NCBI GenBank assembly: GCA_015075105.1 | Contig: JABTUZ010000002.1 | Span: 1,226,001 to 1,290,000, forward strand | Reading direction: 5' to 3' | From: Leptospiraceae bacterium | GTDB taxonomy: Bacteria; Spirochaetota; Leptospiria; Leptospirales; Leptospiraceae | Length of the DNA stretch: 64,000 nt | Shown: positions 33,608 through 43,218 of the stretch, one piece after another | Layout of the letters: the number at the start of each line of letters is the position of its first letter | Numbering within the stretch: position 1 is the stretch's first letter | Notes under the pieces: model-generated | What the model saw: the letters and a program-made list of their open reading frames with translations, nothing else | Databases searched by the model: none | Told to the model about the DNA's origin: nothing | Position numbers and translations under genes: made by a program

Positions 33608-35982
33608 GAACCTATTCGAGTATAATTCTCACCTTATTTATACTTTCTATTTTTTCATTTGTAATAATTTTAAAGTTAGATTCTAAGAAATCTTCAACTC
33701 CTTTTTATTATTTTCCAAACGGGTTTATTGCTAATACAAGTGCAGAGTATTCCAATCTATTGGGGAAAAGAATTTATATTTCTCAAGTTTCTTTTTCCGA
33801 AAAACAATTCAAGTCAACAGGAGAAAGTATATACGATATTTATATAATAGATAAAAATCATGATTTTCAAATACTATCTGTAAATTTCACAGATAAAACA
33901 AAATGGAAAATTTTGTACGATTTTCTACCATTTATACTTTTATCATGCATTAGTATGTTTGTTTCAATTTGGTTTTTCTTACAAGACAGAGACATCCACA
34001 TTTTTTTTCTATTTTCTTCTATAGCGTCTGCCATATTTAGTTCGTTTATAGTACTAGCTTATAACGATTTATATACTCCATTTTACTTTACACTATTTCT
34101 GATTCCCTGTTTCATTTTAAATATTTCTTTTCGATTAAATGGACAAGAAATTTCTGCAAAATGGATTGTAGTCGAAATTATATTTGCCTTTATCTTGTCT
34201 TTTATCGGATATTCGGAAAAAGAAGATCCTTTAATTTTTGAAAATTTAACCAACTTTGCTATTTATTTAATTTTAATTTTTTCTTTTGTATTTATCATTA
34301 TTGTTCTCTACGATTTGTTAAAATATGGAAGTGGATTTTCGATCTTATTAAAGAAATTATCTTTGGTGTTTTCAATAATTTTAATTTCATTTCTGCCGTT
34401 CTGGATTTTTAATTACGATATAGGTATTTTTCAAAATTATTCACAAAATATTTTATTCGTTTCATTTCTTTTATTTCCTGTACTTTTTATTTATGGAACA
34501 TACAGATATACATTTATCCCTGTCCAGCTTTTCTTTAGTAACTCGCTTACAACTGCATATCTCATCAGTTTTTTCCTTCTTATGTACCTTACATTTTATT
34601 TTTTACTTACTACTTTTAAGCCTCTCTTTTTTCATCATATCCGATCTGCTTTCAATATTTGCTATATATTTTTATCTATGTTATTACTTCCTTTGGCAAA
34701 AGAAAAACTGTCAGATTGGATTGATTACTGGACTTTTAAAAGAAATCAGAAGCTAAACCATTCGTTAAAAGAATTGGCAGATCTTATTTCTAATCCGATT
34801 TCTTTAAAGGGAACAATTTCTTCTCTTATTTCTAAAATTATGAAAACATTAGAGGTAGGAAAAATCATTGTTTTGATTCCGGGAGAGAGATTTCCAAAAA
34901 TGGAATTGGGGAAAATTTCACTTATGAGAATTCCTTTTGATTCAGAAATATGGAAATACTTTTCGAGTGAGTTTCAAATAACTGTTACCTCGTACCTAAC
35001 GTATGGAGTTGGAATCAGAGAGTCAGTTTATGAATTTTTAAGAGATTTAGAAATCCAACTTGCCTACCCGATGATTTCATCGAATGGTAAAAAAGTTGAA
35101 TCTGTGTTTTTAGTAGGTGAAAAACTCAATAGAAAAAATTTTAGTCTGGGAGAGTTGCGTTATATTAAAGAGTGCACGAGGTTTGCAAATTTACTTTTAG
35201 AAAATTATACTTTGCTCAATGAAGAAGTAGAGAAGAAAAAACTTGTTCGAGAGTTAAATTTTGCAAGTATCGTTGATAATATTATTCACCCTTTGAATGA
35301 TACAAATATATCGGGTATAGGTCTTAGCTATTTAGCCATTCCTGCAGTCGGTATATCCGGTGATTATTTGGAAATTGTAAAGCTTAGCGAAACAAAAATG
35401 CTGATACTTCTTGGTGATGTTGCAGGGCATGGACTTGGAAGCGGGTATATCGTAAGTGCAATCAAAGCAATTACTCGACAAAATCTTAAGGCAGACTTAA
35501 ACATTGAAAAACTTTTTTCACAGATAAGCGATTTCTTAATCGAGAGGTATTCAGGAAATGAATTTCTTACTCTGATTGGTGGAATAATGGACATTGAGAC
35601 AGGTATATTTTCTTATGCCAATGCAGGACATCTGCCTCTAATCATTCTTCGGAAATCTAAAGAGGTAGAGGTAGTTTCTGAAAGTCAAAGAGTGCTTGGA
35701 ATACGTCATACCCAGTACGACTTGCGTGAGATTAAAATATTCCCCAGCGAAAAACTTATTCTTTTTTCAGATGGTGTGACTGAAACATTTAATAAAGAAG
35801 AAGAAACCTATGGTGAAGAGAAGTTCATCACATTTCTAAAAGAAAATTCTGAAAAAAGTCCTAAGCAGATTGTTACACTGTTAACCCACGAGTTAAAAAA
35901 TTTTCGTAATGGAGTGGATATCAGTGACGATATTTCTGTGATATGTATTTCTATTGAAAATTTAGCACGTCCTTTAAAATAG
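33604..35982 (+). CDS. Membrane SpoIIE/RsbU-type serine phosphatase
   Basis: This 792-residue protein has an N-terminal membrane helix, an extracytoplasmic segment (about 30-110), seven or so further helices (110-380, 7TM-like), a GAF-like domain (about 390-540) and an intact PP2C phosphatase domain (570-785). Metal ligands are in GISGDYLEI, LLGDVAGHGLGSGY and LFSDGVTE. It should dephosphorylate a STAS anti-anti-sigma protein in response to a membrane signal. The gene is translationally coupled to the degenerate homologue before it. Confidence 0.88.
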   Translation: MRTYSSIILTLFILSIFSFVIILKLDSKKSSTPFYYFPNGFIANTSAEYSNLLGKRIYISQVSFSEKQFKSTGESIYDIYIIDKNHDFQILSVNFTDKTKWKILYDFLPFILLSCISMFVSIWFFLQDRDIHIFFLFSSIASAIFSSFIVLAYNDLYTPFYFTLFLIPCFILNISFRLNGQEISAKWIVVEIIFAFILSFIGYSEKEDPLIFENLTNFAIYLILIFSFVFIIIVLYDLLKYGSGFSILLKKLSLVFSIILISFLPFWIFNYDIGIFQNYSQNILFVSFLLFPVLFIYGTYRYTFIPVQLFFSNSLTTAYLISFFLLMYLTFYFLLTTFKPLFFHHIRSAFNICYIFLSMLLLPLAKEKLSDWIDYWTFKRNQKLNHSLKELADLISNPISLKGTISSLISKIMKTLEVGKIIVLIPGERFPKMELGKISLMRIPFDSEIWKYFSSEFQITVTSYLTYGVGIRESVYEFLRDLEIQLAYPMISSNGKKVESVFLVGEKLNRKNFSLGELRYIKECTRFANLLLENYTLLNEEVEKKKLVRELNFASIVDNIIHPLNDTNISGIGLSYLAIPAVGISGDYLEIVKLSETKMLILLGDVAGHGLGSGYIVSAIKAITRQNLKADLNIEKLFSQISDFLIERYSGNEFLTLIGGIMDIETGIFSYANAGHLPLIILRKSKEVEVVSESQRVLGIRHTQYDLREIKIFPSEKLILFSDGVTETFNKEEETYGEEKFITFLKENSEKSPKQIVTLLTHELKNFRNGVDISDDISVICISIENLARPLK

Positions 35983-36522
35983 AAATGAAGTAAACATTTC
36001 TAATTGAATAATTTGAAATGCAAGAATACCAATTCCTCCTCCGATAATCCATCCACCTGCAACATCACTCACATAATGATGAAGAGAGAGAAGCCTTCCA
36101 ATTCCGGCAAAAAGTGGAAACAAGAAGAAATATCCCGGCAAGTGAAAACCCAAAACTAATATGACTACAACTACCATAGAATTGGCAGCGTGTGCAGACG
36201 GGAAGGAGTGCTTCATGTCGGGATTTTTGTCTTCTTTTCCACTAACGCTTAGAAGTGGTCTTTTTCTTGAAATAATTTTTTTTATTAACAGTACCAATCT
36301 ATCGGTAATAAAAGCAAATACGCCTGTAAACAGCATACACAAAATAATTTTTGAAATCTGAAAAGAAAAAAAATAAGACAATAAAACAACTAACACCAGC
36401 AAGAAAACTTCTCCTCTGTTGATTCTGGATAGCCACCAACTTAGTTTTTCATTGTTGATATAACTCTGGATATATACAGAGACACGATGATCAAAATTCT
36501 CGATTAGATTTTGCTTTTTCAA
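35974..36522 (-). CDS. PAP2-family membrane phosphatase
   Basis: The 182-residue protein has about five transmembrane helices and the three PAP2 motifs: KKIISRKRP (about 87), SFPSAHAANS (about 115) and SLHHYVSDVAGG (about 155), with the catalytic His residues in place. It would dephosphorylate lipid phosphates such as undecaprenyl-pyrophosphate or phosphatidic acid at the membrane. It follows hisS by 25 bp on the same strand, the last gene of the OmpA-PilZ-hisS group, and overlaps the SpoIIE gene end by 9 bp. Confidence 0.9.
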   Translation of the reverse strand: MKKQNLIENFDHRVSVYIQSYINNEKLSWWLSRINRGEVFLLVLVVLLSYFFSFQISKIILCMLFTGVFAFITDRLVLLIKKIISRKRPLLSVSGKEDKNPDMKHSFPSAHAANSMVVVVILVLGFHLPGYFFLFPLFAGIGRLLSLHHYVSDVAGGWIIGGGIGILAFQIIQLEMFTSFLF

Positions 36523-36547
36523 AAAATATCCTTAGGCTTTCGGTGAA

Positions 36548-37867
36548 CTAAATTAGCTTTTCCTTTAAATAACTGACTAACTTTTCGTTTTCGATGAAAC
36601 TTTCTTCACCTGTGAACAAATTTTTAAGATTTACTTTCCCGGATTGGATTTCATTTTCACCAAGAATCAAAATAAATTTATGTCCTTTCTTTTCAGCGTT
36701 GGAGATTTGCTTTCCAATTTTTGCTTTCCCGTCTAAAGTCATTTCACAGTTGATTTTATTTTTTCGGAGTAAGACTGCTAATTTATATACTTCTTCATAC
36801 AAGTTGTCATCCAGTAATAAAAGCATCACTTGGCACTCTGATTTTAAATCGGGTATTAAATTATGAACTTTTAAAAAATTTTCTAAGGTAACATCACCAA
36901 GTCCAAAACCAATTCCTGAAAGCTCTTCATTGGAAAAAAGTCCGATTAAGTTGTCGTATCTTCCTCCACCATAAAGCGATCTTTTATTGCTTGGGTTTGT
37001 ATCAAAAATTTCAAAAATAAATCCGGTATAATAGTCAAACCCGCGTACAATGGAAGGATCAAATTCTATTTGATTCGAAAGACCAGAGTTTGATAAATGT
37101 AGAAATAAATCACCAATGTCCTGCAAAATAGATTTCCCAAGCCCTTCTATACTTGAAATTTCATCAATATCTGAAGTCAGAAATTTATTAACTAATTGAA
37201 TTTGGGTATCAGGCTTGTGAAGAATTTCTTTCAATAGACTTTCAAATTCTTCGGCAGAAATTTTATTTTTCTTGTCCAATACTTTAGATAACGCTATCCT
37301 ATTTGATTCATTTAAGCCGAGAGAATTTTTTAAGAAATCATCTAAAAGTTTTCTATGAGAAATTTTTACTTTAAAACTAGAGGGAGGAGCTTTAAAAGCA
37401 TAAAGAATTTCGCATGCAAGTTGAATAATTTCTACTTCTGCTTTTAAAGAGTTCACACCAAAAATATCTACATTCAATTGCCAATGCTCTCTGAGTCTTC
37501 CATGTCCCGGTGCTTCGTATCTCCAAAGATTTGGAATGGAGAACCAACGAATCGGCTTTGGTAGGTTTCTGTTTTGTGCGGCTACCATCCTTGCAAGAGT
37601 GGGAGTCATCTCTGGACGGATTGCGACTCTTCTCTCTCCCTTATCTATAAAATCATAAAGCTGTCTTTGTACGATTTCTTCACCTGTTTTTGCAGCGTAG
37701 AGGTCAAAAGATTCTAAAATAGGGCCATCGTATTCTTGATAGCCAAAAGATTTTACTGTCTCTCGCATAACAGAAAACATCCAGTTGCGGAGTCGCATAT
37801 CATCCGGATAAAAATCTCTTGTGCCTTTATAGCCTGTTGTAGGTAGTTTTGACTTTTTTTCGGTCAC
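36548..37867 (-). CDS. hisS: Histidyl-tRNA synthetase
   Basis: The 439-residue class II synthetase charges tRNA-His. Visible motifs are the N-terminal [16 protein letters not shown], the motif 2 loop [24 protein letters not shown], the histidine A loop [22 protein letters not shown] and motif 3 [12 protein letters not shown]; the anticodon-binding domain makes up the last 95 residues. Length is normal. It overlaps the PilZ gene before it by 4 bp (ATGA). Confidence 0.96.
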   Translation of the reverse strand: MTEKKSKLPTTGYKGTRDFYPDDMRLRNWMFSVMRETVKSFGYQEYDGPILESFDLYAAKTGEEIVQRQLYDFIDKGERRVAIRPEMTPTLARMVAAQNRNLPKPIRWFSIPNLWRYEAPGHGRLREHWQLNVDIFGVNSLKAEVEIIQLACEILYAFKAPPSSFKVKISHRKLLDDFLKNSLGLNESNRIALSKVLDKKNKISAEEFESLLKEILHKPDTQIQLVNKFLTSDIDEISSIEGLGKSILQDIGDLFLHLSNSGLSNQIEFDPSIVRGFDYYTGFIFEIFDTNPSNKRSLYGGGRYDNLIGLFSNEELSGIGFGLGDVTLENFLKVHNLIPDLKSECQVMLLLLDDNLYEEVYKLAVLLRKNKINCEMTLDGKAKIGKQISNAEKKGHKFILILGENEIQSGKVNLKNLFTGEESFIENEKLVSYLKEKLI

Positions 37868-39024
37868 TGAGTATTTTTCTTATTTATGAAGTGTAGAAAA
37901 CTTCTGTAATTTTCCATAGCTTTTTCTGTATCGTTGGAGCCGGCTATTGCTACTCCGACAAATAATGACGTACCGAACTTATGAACATGCTTTACTTCTA
38001 CCGCAAATCGAAGGGGAGGCTGTAATTTAAAAGTAATATCCATCGTAAAACTTGGCTTAATCAATATTGATTTTTGCAGATTAGGATCAGTAATATCTAA
38101 AAGCATTCCGCCTTCACAAATATTTATAATGTTCTGCTTAACCGATAAAACCGTTATATTAAAATCCATAATTTTTTTATTTAGGTTTTCTTCAATATCT
38201 TTATATGTAGAGAGAATTTCTATCGGTAAACTTTGTGATGAATAAGTATAGCCGTAACCGATTAAAAGTTTCTTTTGGTCAATCTGAAAAGAAATCGGGT
38301 AGTAAACAAAAGACTTGATTTTCTCTTTTCTGAACTGTGTAATTTTTTCATCCAAAGAGCCTTCTTCTAAGTAGTGTGTTATTAAATCAAAACAATTCAG
38401 ATTTTTAGGAGAAGTCATTGTGTCAATATCGGTTACAAAAACTATTTGATTTTTTCTTCTAACAATTTCTACTTCTTCGTTTAAAGGTGTTTGTTTTGTA
38501 AGAGGAACTAATTTAGAATTTGGATAACTTAACTTCAGCTCTTTTTCAATATCACTAAAAATCAACTGGCCTGAAAAGCCAAGAATTTTTGAAATATCTA
38601 CATTTTCTTTTGCAACCATAAAATTGCTCGAAATGATCATATTTTCTCTATCCAATATTCTGGATTGTTTTCGGTTCTCTTTTGCAATTCTTGCAATTAC
38701 CGGTTTACATCGCAATACACCATTTGAAATTATTGAAGTAACTTCCATATCAATTTCAATGTGTTTGTTTAGAGTTTTGTAGATAGTGAAATGCTTTTCA
38801 GAAAATGAAATAGTAGGCTCTGTTTTAAAAATATATGTACCGTCAGATTTTCTTTCAGAGTAATAAATCTCCGGTTTTTGTTCAAAACCTTTTAAAGTCA
38901 AATCTTTCAACATGAGATATTCTTTTAGTATGTACTCAACTTTAGCAGGTACAGTAACTGTTTCCCAGGATCTTTTGTCCTGTTTTATAATCTCTAAAGG
39001 AGAAATCTTTTCTACTTTTTCCAT
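37864..39024 (-). CDS. PilZ-type protein, DUF1577-like
   Basis: This soluble 386-residue protein looks like a leptospiral family with a C-terminal PilZ domain. The middle shows a possible RxxxR c-di-GMP site in [16 protein letters not shown] (about 112-125), and the end has a PilZ-like barrel ([11 protein letters not shown] and [23 protein letters not shown]). The N-terminal ~250 residues resemble an old YcgR-type or GAF-like part. Naming it DUF1577-like is from memory. It is 1 bp after the OmpA gene and overlaps hisS, so it is co-transcribed with both. Confidence 0.6.
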   Translation of the reverse strand: MEKVEKISPLEIIKQDKRSWETVTVPAKVEYILKEYLMLKDLTLKGFEQKPEIYYSERKSDGTYIFKTEPTISFSEKHFTIYKTLNKHIEIDMEVTSIISNGVLRCKPVIARIAKENRKQSRILDRENMIISSNFMVAKENVDISKILGFSGQLIFSDIEKELKLSYPNSKLVPLTKQTPLNEEVEIVRRKNQIVFVTDIDTMTSPKNLNCFDLITHYLEEGSLDEKITQFRKEKIKSFVYYPISFQIDQKKLLIGYGYTYSSQSLPIEILSTYKDIEENLNKKIMDFNITVLSVKQNIINICEGGMLLDITDPNLQKSILIKPSFTMDITFKLQPPLRFAVEVKHVHKFGTSLFVGVAIAGSNDTEKAMENYRSFLHFINKKNTQ

Positions 39025-39025
39025 T

Positions 39026-40948
39026 TTATTCCAGTTTGCGAAAATTTACTCTTCTGTTTTTTCTTCTGCCTTCTTCTGTTTGGTTATCAGATTCCGGTTG
39101 AGAATACCAATACGCTTGTTTACGCATCCTATTCTCGTGTATGCCTTTTTTACGAAAATATGCAAATACTTCTTCAGACCTTTTTTGACTTAATGCAACA
39201 TTAAACTCTTTACTCGCTATATTGTCTGTATGCCCACCAATTTCTATTTTGTCCTTGGGATTTTTTAACAGAAACTCTGCTATTTTATCTAATGCAATTT
39301 TTTGATTATTTGTCAATTTGTATTCATTAAATTTAAAATATATTCTTTCATTATAAATGGAATGCAATTGGTTTAGACTTTTCAAATACACCACTATGGT
39401 GCTCTTAGTTTTAAACTCATTGCTATTCTTGGAAATAATCACAGTGCTATCTTTATAGCCTTTTTTTTGCGCAAGAATTTCAAATTCCTCTTCTGGGTAC
39501 TTAGAAAGCCCGTATATTTCTTTTTTATCTTCATGAATTTTTAACTGAACTCCGTTTTTATTTTTTTCGGTAAATAAAGTTACGGTAGCATTGACAATAT
39601 CTTGCTTCGTGTCTTGGTCTTTTACCAAAACATTGAGTTTATCTTCTGCAATTTTGTCATTTTCGTGTTTTTTCTTTGTCGGGTCATCCGACTTGTCAAT
39701 TTTTTTCTTATTTTTGATTGGTTGCAAGATAATTCTAAGATAGTGCTTTTTACCTTGCCCTATATTTCCTCTCAGGTCAAGGGTCAACTCAGTCGGATGA
39801 AAACCCGGAGCAGAAACTTCTATCCTGTAAAATTTTCCTGTTGAGAGATTTGTTTCAAAATTTTTATTATCCGATTTAGTTAGGTCTCCACCAATTCTCT
39901 TAGAAGTAACAATTTTCACCGGTCTTGACTCGTCGTAAATTTTTAGTGTAGATTCAATTCCAATCATAATCGGCTCTGATCCGTCTAAAACAAGACCGGA
40001 TAATTCAAACGGATACGATCTTCGCATATCTTCCGGGACTTGGGTTCTATAAATATCAAATTGTCCTTCACCGGATAGTCGATTGGACGAAAAGTAAGCC
40101 CAGTTTCCATCATGAGTTAAAGAGATTCCTTCATCGTCGTCTTTGCTGTTGAAAGGTTTTCCGAGACTATAGATTTCTTCAAAATGATTTTTTACAAGAT
40201 CCGATCCATACAAATTGAATTTGTTATTTTCATCTCGAACGTTAGAGCTGAAATATAGAGTGTTGCCATCGTAATGATAGGAAGGCATAATTTCATCAGA
40301 AGGGGAATTGATTGGGCTACCTAAATTTTTAGGTTTAGACCACACCCCGGTTTCTTTGTCTCGTACACTTTTCCATAAATCGAAACCACCAAACCCACCG
40401 GGTCTGTTAGATACAAAGATCAAGCTATTTCCATCGGGAGAAATAGTCGGCATTTTATCTTCAAAATTAGAATTTATTTCATTTAGGTGGATTGGGCTGT
40501 ACCATTTTTCATTTCTTGGATTTTTTTTTGTATAATATATATTTAACCCTGGGTAGCCTTCTCTTTTTCCTGCAATGTATTCCGAAGTAAAGAATATCTC
40601 ATCCGGTTTGCCATCTGTTCCAAAATGAATCGAAAACATTCCTTCAAAATGATCAGTGTTCAGTTCAGTAAAATTTCTAGGCAAGGTCCATTCTGCATCT
40701 CCTGTTCTGTCTCTGAAGTTTTTATTTTCTGAAATCCAAATATCCATCCCTCCTTGTCCGCCAGGACGATTGGATTGAAATACGATATACCTTCCGTTTG
40801 GGCTAATCACTGGATTGTATTCTACGTTCCCGGTATTTAGAGGAGGACCAAAAATTCCATCTGACAAAGAGGGCATAGGTTGAGCGTTAAAAATAGAAAT
40901 TTTTGCCACTAAAAAGAAAATGAGTAAGCTTAAAAATTTTAAAAACAT
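39026..40948 (-). CDS. OmpA-family protein with PD40/TolB-like propeller
   Basis: The start is taken as ATG 40948, giving a clean signal peptide (about 1-22); a GTG at 40972 is possible. The 640-residue product has several PD40 beta-propeller repeats in its first half (PVISPNGRYIVFQSNRPGGQGG, PTISPDGNSLIFVSNRPGG, LTHDGNWAYFSSNR), carboxypeptidase-regulatory-like strands in the middle, and a C-terminal OmpA peptidoglycan-binding domain (KIEIGGHTDN, NVALSQKRSEEVFAYF, RRKNRRVNF). It should link the outer envelope to peptidoglycan. Confidence 0.88.
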   Translation of the reverse strand: MFLKFLSLLIFFLVAKISIFNAQPMPSLSDGIFGPPLNTGNVEYNPVISPNGRYIVFQSNRPGGQGGMDIWISENKNFRDRTGDAEWTLPRNFTELNTDHFEGMFSIHFGTDGKPDEIFFTSEYIAGKREGYPGLNIYYTKKNPRNEKWYSPIHLNEINSNFEDKMPTISPDGNSLIFVSNRPGGFGGFDLWKSVRDKETGVWSKPKNLGSPINSPSDEIMPSYHYDGNTLYFSSNVRDENNKFNLYGSDLVKNHFEEIYSLGKPFNSKDDDEGISLTHDGNWAYFSSNRLSGEGQFDIYRTQVPEDMRRSYPFELSGLVLDGSEPIMIGIESTLKIYDESRPVKIVTSKRIGGDLTKSDNKNFETNLSTGKFYRIEVSAPGFHPTELTLDLRGNIGQGKKHYLRIILQPIKNKKKIDKSDDPTKKKHENDKIAEDKLNVLVKDQDTKQDIVNATVTLFTEKNKNGVQLKIHEDKKEIYGLSKYPEEEFEILAQKKGYKDSTVIISKNSNEFKTKSTIVVYLKSLNQLHSIYNERIYFKFNEYKLTNNQKIALDKIAEFLLKNPKDKIEIGGHTDNIASKEFNVALSQKRSEEVFAYFRKKGIHENRMRKQAYWYSQPESDNQTEEGRRKNRRVNFRKLE

Positions 40949-41022
40949 ATTTCTGAAAAGAGTATATTTCACTAATTCAATTATCGACAGAAAAGCCCTC
41001 TTTCAGATACAGTAAAATTTCA

Positions 41023-41643
41023 ATGATACAACATATTTATTTGATTCGACACGGAGAAACTGACTATAACAGAGAAGGTAGGATACAGGGAGGGGGAATC
41101 AATTCTGAATTGTCGGACAAGGGGCGAATTCAAGCAGAAATGCTAAGAAAAAGATTGGAACGAGAAAGCCTTCAATTTGATTATATTTTTTCCAGCCCTC
41201 TTAACAGAGCTTATGAAACTGCAAAAATTGCCGCATCCGACATAAAACAAGATATTTTAACAGATGATTTGCTAAAAGAAATAGATTGTGGAGAGTATGA
41301 GGGACTGCTTACAAAAGAAATTGATCCGAGTATTCTGCAAAAATTGCGAGAAGACCCATACTACAAATATCCAGGTGGAGAAAATTGCGAAGATGTTCAA
41401 AAAAGAGCCAAACAATTTTTAAACAAGTTAAACAACTTAGAGAAAAAATCTGCACTAATTTTTTCACACGGAAATTTTAACCGTGCCTTTATGAGCGCTA
41501 TATTGGATTTGTCGATTGAAATTGCAGTGAAAACGATCCAGCACAACACAGGGCTGAACTATTTTCAAAAGATTCAGTCCTCGTTTAAATTGATTACTTG
41601 GAACGATATTTCTCATATTGACGATCTGGCTACATGGCGATGA
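41023..41643 (+). CDS. Histidine phosphatase-superfamily protein
   Basis: The 206-residue protein is a phosphoglycerate-mutase-like phosphatase. The phosphohistidine motif is IYLIRHGETDYNREGRIQG at residues 5-23, with SSPLNRAYETAKI, a catalytic acid in KEIDCGEYEG and the second His in IFSHGNFNRA. It may be cofactor-independent phosphatase or act on sugar, cobalamin or pterin phosphates. It overlaps folP by 10 bp, so a role in folate-precursor dephosphorylation is conceivable but unproven. Confidence 0.88.
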   Translation: MIQHIYLIRHGETDYNREGRIQGGGINSELSDKGRIQAEMLRKRLERESLQFDYIFSSPLNRAYETAKIAASDIKQDILTDDLLKEIDCGEYEGLLTKEIDPSILQKLREDPYYKYPGGENCEDVQKRAKQFLNKLNNLEKKSALIFSHGNFNRAFMSAILDLSIEIAVKTIQHNTGLNYFQKIQSSFKLITWNDISHIDDLATWR

Positions 41644-42446
41644 CTCAAATTGTAGGAATTTTGAATATCACTTCTGATTCTTTTTCTGACGGGGGAAGAT
41701 ATTTCGATACAGATTCTGCAATTTCTTGGGTAGATTTTCTTTCACAAAATGGTGCAGATATTATAGAGCTTAGTTCTCAATCTTCGAATATTCACTCCTT
41801 GCAAATTCCAGACAAATTGGAGTGGGAAAGAATTTATCCTATTTTGCAGTACTGTCAAACGAATAAGTTAAAAATTTCAGTAGATACTTACAAGCCTTAT
41901 GTAATCCAAAAATGCATAGAAAGCCAAGTAGATTATATAAACAGTATAAATTCTTTTAGAGATGAATTGTCTCAAAATATATTAAAAGAATTATCAAGTT
42001 CACTTCCTGAATTGATATTGATGTATTCTCAAAACAAAGGAGATACGGCGATTAGTGAATCGAAACTAACAAGAGAAAATGTATTGAATGAAATAGTAGT
42101 ATTTTTTGAAAAAAAACTTAAAGACTTAGAAAAAATAAATATCTCAAAAGATAAAATAATAGTCGATCCTGGAATGGGGTTATTTTTGAGTCCTGACCCT
42201 GATATCAGTATTCACGTTTTAAAAAATATTAATACTTTTAAAGAGAAGTTTCAAAGAGTAATGGTGTCTGTATCCAGAAAATCTTTTATAGGTGCGTTAT
42301 GCGATAGCGCAAAACCTATAGAAAGAAGTGGAGGCACTCTTGCTTGTGAGAATTATCTAATCGAAAAAGGTGTCGATTTTATACGGACTCACGATCCAAG
42401 ACAGATAAGACAATTTATTCATTTGAATTCTATTTTGAGAAATTGA
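41634..42446 (+). CDS. folP: Dihydropteroate synthase with a divergent substrate loop
   Basis: This 270-residue TIM-barrel protein is FolP-like, joining p-aminobenzoate to hydroxymethyl-dihydropterin diphosphate. The first signature VGILNITSDSFSDGG is intact, as are DPGMGL and SRKSFIG. The second signature, usually GGESTRPG, reads LSSQSSNIHS, so the Thr and Arg that contact pABA and the pterin diphosphate are missing. It may still be a synthase with altered sulfonamide response, or a paralogue with a changed reaction. Starts are ATG 41634 or 41640. Confidence 0.8.
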   Translation: MAMTQIVGILNITSDSFSDGGRYFDTDSAISWVDFLSQNGADIIELSSQSSNIHSLQIPDKLEWERIYPILQYCQTNKLKISVDTYKPYVIQKCIESQVDYINSINSFRDELSQNILKELSSSLPELILMYSQNKGDTAISESKLTRENVLNEIVVFFEKKLKDLEKINISKDKIIVDPGMGLFLSPDPDISIHVLKNINTFKEKFQRVMVSVSRKSFIGALCDSAKPIERSGGTLACENYLIEKGVDFIRTHDPRQIRQFIHLNSILRN

Positions 42447-42479
42447 AAGAATGAGAGATTATTTACTATTGAGTGTCGC

Positions 42480-42929
42480 CTAACGTATAAAATATCTTTT
42501 TCTAATGAGTTCTATCAGCAAAGAGCAGGCAATGACTCCTGTAGCAAGAATAGAAAAATACATAAAAAAAGACCCGAAGGAACTGAGATTTGCAAAACTT
42601 AGAGTTATTGCATTGTAAAAAAGAATGAGTGAGGCTCCAAAATTGCTGATGACTCCCATGATTACGATACCTTCAGGGAAAATATTTTTACGAATTAGCT
42701 GCAGTGCATACACATAACCAATAGTAAGAGACAAATAGGCAAATCCAAGAAGCTGGCTAAAATATTTTGGAGAAACAATCGGGAGTCCAAGTGCTTGAAT
42801 GAGAGAGTCCGGGAATAAAAGCAAGGGCAGTGCCCAGAAAAAAAAAGTCAATACTATCTTGCAGTATAAAGCGTAAGTCAAAAAATGGTAGTTTACTGTA
42901 GTTTCTTTTTCGTTTGAATTTTCAATCAT
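42480..42929 (-). CDS. Hypothetical membrane protein with four helices
   Basis: The product from ATG 42929 has 149 residues and four transmembrane segments (about 15-35, 55-75, 85-105 and 115-140). A TTG at 42998 would add 23 residues rich in hydrophobic and basic side chains. I recognise no family, though the size and four-helix layout recall small DoxX-like or DUF4345-like proteins. It converges with folP, 33 bp away. Confidence 0.6.
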   Translation of the reverse strand: MIENSNEKETTVNYHFLTYALYCKIVLTFFFWALPLLLFPDSLIQALGLPIVSPKYFSQLLGFAYLSLTIGYVYALQLIRKNIFPEGIVIMGVISNFGASLILFYNAITLSFANLSSFGSFFMYFSILATGVIACSLLIELIRKRYFIR

Positions 42930-43218
42930 AAATTTTTTAAAGAATTTAGAAAATATTCCTATTAGGCTAACTTTAGTCAATAAAATGATTTTCTCCAAGA
43001 ATACACTTTTGTATATATTTTCTTTGACAAAATAATAAAAACAATTCCACTAAGATTTTCAAAGCATATTCAGAGGGTCAACACATTGGTAAATAATTCT
43101 ATGGATGGCACAACTCCAAAAAGTCTTTCTTGGAAGTATATATGCTTAAATATTCTCAGAAATCGCCATTTACTATCAATGTCCGGCTCTTGCAACTCAA
43201 TGGCTGGGCAGTAGCGTC

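Noticed and set aside
43101-43218. Short frame MDGTTPKSL upstream of the sensor kinase
   Set aside because: No ribosome site, no family resemblance and a length expected by chance.
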